Of a stretch of 64,000 nucleotides of DNA, positions 61,909-64,000 are shown piece by piece. The stretch comes from an uncultured Peptoniphilus sp. Its GTDB lineage: Bacteria > Bacillota > Clostridia > Tissierellales > Peptoniphilaceae. The position numbers and the translations under genes were made by a program. The notes below the pieces were generated by a model. It was not told the origin of the DNA and did no database searches. It saw only the letters and a list, made by a program, of their open reading frames with translations. How positions within the stretch are numbered: the stretch's first letter is position 1; the number at the start of each line of letters is the position of its first letter. The DNA lies in contig NZ_CAMQAY010000001.1 of NCBI RefSeq assembly GCF_946998875.1, positions 186,001-250,000 on the forward strand. The letters run 5' to 3'.

Positions 61909-62460
61909 TTAATGGAATTTATTTTCGCTGGGGTCGTGAAATTTTACAACTTCAGCTGGCACTCCAACAGCAGTACAGTTTGCAGGTATGTCTGTGAGGA
62001 CAAGAGCACCTGCGCCAATTTTCGCACCGTCACCAATTTTTACTGGACCAAGGACAGTGGCACCTGTTCCTATTATTACATTGTTACCCACTGTGGGGTG
62101 TCTCTTCTTTTCCTTTTCATTGCCAGTTCCACCAAGAGTTATGTTGTGATACATGTGGCAGTTTTCACCAATTTCTGCAGTCTCTCCTATGACCACAGCC
62201 ATGCCGTGGTCGATGAAGAGATTTTTTCCTATTTTTGCACCAGGATGAATTTCAATTCCAGTTTTTTTGCGAGACCTTTGGGAAATCCATCGGGCAAGAG
62301 TGGTATGGTCTTTTTCATAAAAGTAGTGGGCAATTCTGTGGCTAATCATGGCGGACACAATGGGATACATAAATATGGCTTCAAACAAGCTTTTGCAAGC
62401 GGGATCTTCTCTTAAAATAAATTTCCCATAGGATTTTAGTTCTTTAAAAAAATTAGTCAT
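61909..62460 (-). CDS. cysE: Serine O-acetyltransferase
   Basis: Acetylates serine with acetyl-CoA for cysteine synthesis. It is 183 aa, the short form without the long N-terminal domain. The left-handed beta helix is clear: [38 protein letters not shown], and [15 protein letters not shown]. The His of [10 protein letters not shown] is catalytic. The ATG at 62460 (MTNFFKEL) overlaps the cysK stop by 8 nt; no good Shine-Dalgarno, so coupling is likely. Product is consumed by the adjacent CysK. Confidence 0.95.
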   Translation of the reverse strand: MTNFFKELKSYGKFILREDPACKSLFEAIFMYPIVSAMISHRIAHYFYEKDHTTLARWISQRSRKKTGIEIHPGAKIGKNLFIDHGMAVVIGETAEIGENCHMYHNITLGGTGNEKEKKRHPTVGNNVIIGTGATVLGPVKIGDGAKIGAGALVLTDIPANCTAVGVPAEVVKFHDPSENKFH

Positions 62461-63343
62461 TTTTAAATAAGTCTGTAGACATATACCTTTCTGCAGTGTC
62501 AGGAGCAACTGTTACAATGTTGCCGCCAATTTCTTTTTGCATCTTTAATGCGCCAAGGACATTTGCACCTGCTGATATTCCCACTGAAAGTCCCTCTTCG
62601 CGAGAAAGTCTTCTTGCCATTTCAATTGCCTCATCTGATTTTACTGTAATAGTTTTGTCGAGAATTTTTTGATCCAAAACACCTGGAATAAAATTTGCAC
62701 CAATGCCTTGGATTTTGTGGCCGCCAGCCTCACCCCTTGTAATAAGTGGAGACTCATCAGGTTCAAGGCCCCAAACTTTTATATCTTTATTTTGTGACTT
62801 CAAATATCTTCCAATGCCAGTCACTGTTCCGCCAGTGCCAATTCCTGCTACAAAACCAGAAATGTCCCTTAAATCCCTATAAATTTCTGGACCAGTAGTT
62901 TCTTCGTGAGCAAGGGCATTGTATTTATTTTCAAATTGGTTTGGCATAAAATAATTACCTGTGGCAACAAGTTCCTTTGCTTTATCCACTGCTTCTTGCA
63001 TTCCGCCTTTGCCAGTTAAAATTAAATTTGCGCCAAAGGATGCAATTAAATTTCTTCTTTCAAGGGACATGGAAGAAGGCATGACTATATTTACCTTGTA
63101 GCCAAGAGCACGACCAATCATGGCAATAGCAATGCCGGTGTTGCCGCTTGTAGGTTCAACAATTTCCATTCCTTCTTTAAGTGAGCCGTCTTCTATGGCG
63201 CCCTTTATCATGTAAAGTGCAGTCCTATCTTTAATTGAGCCTGCTGGATTAGATTTTTCCACCTTTACAAAAATTTTTCCACCGCCAATGTTTTCTAGTT
63301 GGACGAGTTTAGATTCGCCAATTGTTTCTAATAAATTTGTCAT
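62453..63343 (-). CDS. cysK: Cysteine synthase (O-acetylserine sulfhydrylase)
   Basis: PLP enzyme making cysteine from O-acetylserine and sulfide. It is 296 aa. PLP Lys in [12 protein letters not shown], the substrate loop [10 protein letters not shown], the phosphate loop [10 protein letters not shown]. The ATG at 63343 (MTNLLETIG) follows AGGAGG; the longer frame to 63442 runs through the terminator hairpin. Ends in an 8-nt overlap with cysE. It is controlled by a leader with a Cys-rich peptide and terminator (63366-63521). Confidence 0.97.
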   Translation of the reverse strand: MTNLLETIGESKLVQLENIGGGKIFVKVEKSNPAGSIKDRTALYMIKGAIEDGSLKEGMEIVEPTSGNTGIAIAMIGRALGYKVNIVMPSSMSLERRNLIASFGANLILTGKGGMQEAVDKAKELVATGNYFMPNQFENKYNALAHEETTGPEIYRDLRDISGFVAGIGTGGTVTGIGRYLKSQNKDIKVWGLEPDESPLITRGEAGGHKIQGIGANFIPGVLDQKILDKTITVKSDEAIEMARRLSREEGLSVGISAGANVLGALKMQKEIGGNIVTVAPDTAERYMSTDLFKND

Positions 63344-63365
63344 TTTTTCCTCCTTAAAACTAAAT

Positions 63366-63398
63366 AAAAAAAGAGAGTATATGAATTCATATACTCTC
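63366..63398 (-). terminator. Attenuator terminator in the cysK leader
   Basis: Perfect 26-nt palindrome on the minus strand, GAGAGTATATGAA then TTCATATACTCTC, followed by T7. It lies between the leader peptide ORF and cysK, 22 nt before the cysK start. Confidence 0.9.
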
Positions 63399-63446
63399 AA
63401 AATCTTCTTGCTTAAAATTTTAAAATATTGATTCACATTCAAATAA

Positions 63447-63469
63447 GTTCTATAAAATTTTTATAGAAC
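63447..63469 (-). promoter_or_regulatory. Second leader hairpin overlapping the Cys codons and stop of the leader ORF
   Basis: GTTCTATAAAA, one base, TTTTATAGAAC: perfect 11-bp stem. Its 5' arm begins in the last Cys codon and its 3' arm covers the leader stop codon, so ribosome position would decide whether it forms. Confidence 0.7.
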
Positions 63470-63521
63470 AACAACAGAATGCTTGGCTTGTGAAATTTTT
63501 ATAGTTATTAAAGTTTTTCAT
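63450..63521 (-). CDS. Cysteine leader peptide (candidate attenuator uORF)
   Basis: A 23-codon ORF on the minus strand, too short for ordinary gene calling. It begins MKNFNNYKNF, and residues 16-18 are Cys-Cys-Cys (three TGT codons, 63476-63468), then SIKIL and TAG. Shine-Dalgarno GAGG (63533-63530) is 8 nt upstream of the ATG. The promoter start is predicted about 20 nt before it. It is followed by an 11-bp hairpin and then a perfect terminator before cysK. The layout is that of an amino-acid leader peptide: scarce Cys-tRNA would stall the ribosome on the triplet and change downstream folding. I could not identify the antiterminator pairing with certainty. Confidence 0.75.
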   Translation of the reverse strand: MKNFNNYKNFTSQAFCCCSIKIL

Positions 63522-63547
63522 TTTTATCGCCTCATCAATATGCGTCA

Positions 63548-63576
63548 ACTATACTATTTTAAAATTTATTTGTCAA
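63548..63576 (-). promoter_or_regulatory. Strong sigma-A promoter of the cysK-cysE-nfo operon
   Basis: On the minus strand consensus TTGACA (63576-63571), 17-bp spacer, TATAGT (63553-63548). Predicted start near 63541. Confidence 0.9.
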
Positions 63577-63618
63577 GGAAAAGAAAAATTTTATTTTTTA
63601 GAAAAGCAAAGTAAAAAT

Positions 63619-63686
63619 TTTAAGGAGGGGGTTAAGGGGCGTTGCGAGGCCCCTTGCTTGTGCCTGGTGGTATCCCCCTCCTTAAA
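63619..63686. repeat. GC-rich inverted repeat
   Basis: TTTAAGGAGGGGG (63619-63631) pairs perfectly with CCCCCTCCTTAAA (63674-63686); nested inside, AAGGGGC (63634-63640) pairs with GCCCCTT (63649-63655). About 60% G+C against roughly one third for the window. No ORF with a ribosome binding site. Probably a dispersed intergenic repeat. Confidence 0.7.
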
Positions 63687-63719
63687 CCACCCCCTTTGAA
63701 CCCCACGCGCTGAAAGTCC

Positions 63720-63803
63720 AAAAAAATCGGTCATGCTAAATTTTCAAAACTCGCTCTTCGAGCTCAAACAGTTGAAAATTTTTAACGCATAACCGATTTT
63801 TTT
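63720..63803. repeat. Long interrupted inverted repeat with A- and T-run ends
   Basis: AAAAAAATCGGT/ACCGATTTTTTT (12 bp), ATGC/GCAT and ATTTTCAA/TTGAAAAT (8 bp) pair in order around a 24-nt loop that itself holds CTCG/CGAG. It could terminate transcription in both directions, and may be one end of the same repeat element as 63619-63686. Confidence 0.7.
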
Positions 63804-64000
63804 GCTTATTTTATGCACTCCCGCAAATTTACAATTACCACCAAAGATATTTTTCGAATAGAAAAAATCTAAAGGTTTAAGAATAAATTTTTATTTTAAT
63901 TATCTTTTTGTCTGGAAGAAGACAGCTTAGCAAAAATGAAAATCTTGTCGGATGATCCCATAAAGGGAGGAAGCTGTTAAAAAATTCAACTGTGAATGAG
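63804..64000. other. Right-edge gene-free sequence
   Basis: No supported gene. ACAGCTT (63926) and AAGCTGT (63973) could pair across 40 nt, and GGGAGG near 63967 looks like a ribosome binding site, but no start codon at a suitable distance opens a frame before the window ends. Confidence 0.4.

Noticed and set aside
63344..63442. 33-residue N-terminal extension of cysK
   Set aside because: It would be translated through the terminator palindrome; the internal ATG has a perfect AGGAGG.
63366..63540. T-box riboswitch upstream of cysK
   Set aside because: No TGGNACCGCG antiterminator motif; the leader instead has a Cys-rich ORF.
1..64000. CRISPR array, prophage or complete insertion sequence
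   Set aside because: No regularly spaced repeats, transposase, integrase or phage structural genes were seen.

Overview
The window comes from a low-GC anaerobic Firmicute. The gene content points to the Peptoniphilaceae/Tissierellia, but that placement is an inference, because no rRNA is present. The signs are strong A+T richness, ribosome binding sites of the AGGAGG type, frequent TTG/GTG starts, and a fermentative gene set. That set comprises histidine and glutamate catabolism through tetrahydrofolate, an NADH-linked [FeFe] hydrogenase of the electron-bifurcating HydABC type, FtsEX-EnvC-CtpA, and ThyX. I see no phage, CRISPR array or complete insertion sequence.

Layout, left to right. 1-4.4 kb: end of uvrB, then uvrA and an L,D-transpeptidase. 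4.4-6.8 kb: a polar amino-acid ABC importer. 6.9-7.8 kb: two unknown membrane proteins lying between near-identical terminators. 8.0-14.4 kb: a strongly expressed-looking histidine/one-carbon operon (hutH, ftcD, fhs, fchA, a glmL-like gene). 14.5-21.8 kb: a DUF2207 protein, a Nudix hydrolase, and the cysS-mrnC-thyX-rlmB-rae1 group with a zinc-ribbon/SH3 protein. 21.9-32.2 kb: thioredoxin reductase, a MATE pump, a proline peptidase, an MltG-like protein, a RluA synthase, an AddB-like nuclease, 5-formyl-THF cyclo-ligase and a CPBP protein. 32.2-40.7 kb: a YitT protein, glutamate dehydrogenase, the HydA/B/C operon and a CofE-like protein. 40.9-45.5 kb: ftsE-ftsX-envC-like-ctpA and a VOC protein. 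45.5-52.5 kb: tRNA-Cys, folA with a two-component system, a FAD dehydrogenase, trmL and an XPD-type helicase. 52.5-57.4 kb: rpmG-secE-nusG-rplK-rplA, an unusual structured leader with a second YitT gene, then rplJ-rplL behind an L10 leader. 57.4-61.0 kb: a LacI-regulated aldolase/Nramp-like transporter cassette. 61.0-63.6 kb: cysK-cysE-nfo. 63.6-64.0 kb: a GC-rich inverted-repeat element.

How the genes fit together. HutH, FtcD, FchA and Fhs convert histidine-derived formiminoglutamate to glutamate, 5,10-methenyl-THF and finally formate plus ATP; urocanase and imidazolonepropionase are not in this window. GlmL and glutamate dehydrogenase suggest further use of the glutamate, and HydABC can dispose of the electrons as H2. 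The FtsEX/EnvC/CtpA group is a cell-wall hydrolysis module.

The most interesting signals are regulatory. First, a short leader ORF with three consecutive Cys codons sits before a perfect terminator hairpin upstream of cysK-cysE-nfo, and looks like a cysteine transcription attenuator. Second, a roughly 280-nt multi-stem leader RNA that I cannot classify precedes the YitT-like gene inserted between rplA and rplJ. Third, an Nramp-fold transporter lacking the canonical metal-binding residues sits in a LacI/aldolase cassette whose control region carries repeated TTGCA motifs. Start codons were moved from the longest ORF to the Shine-Dalgarno-supported position in many genes, as stated in each entry. 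No database search or folding program was run.
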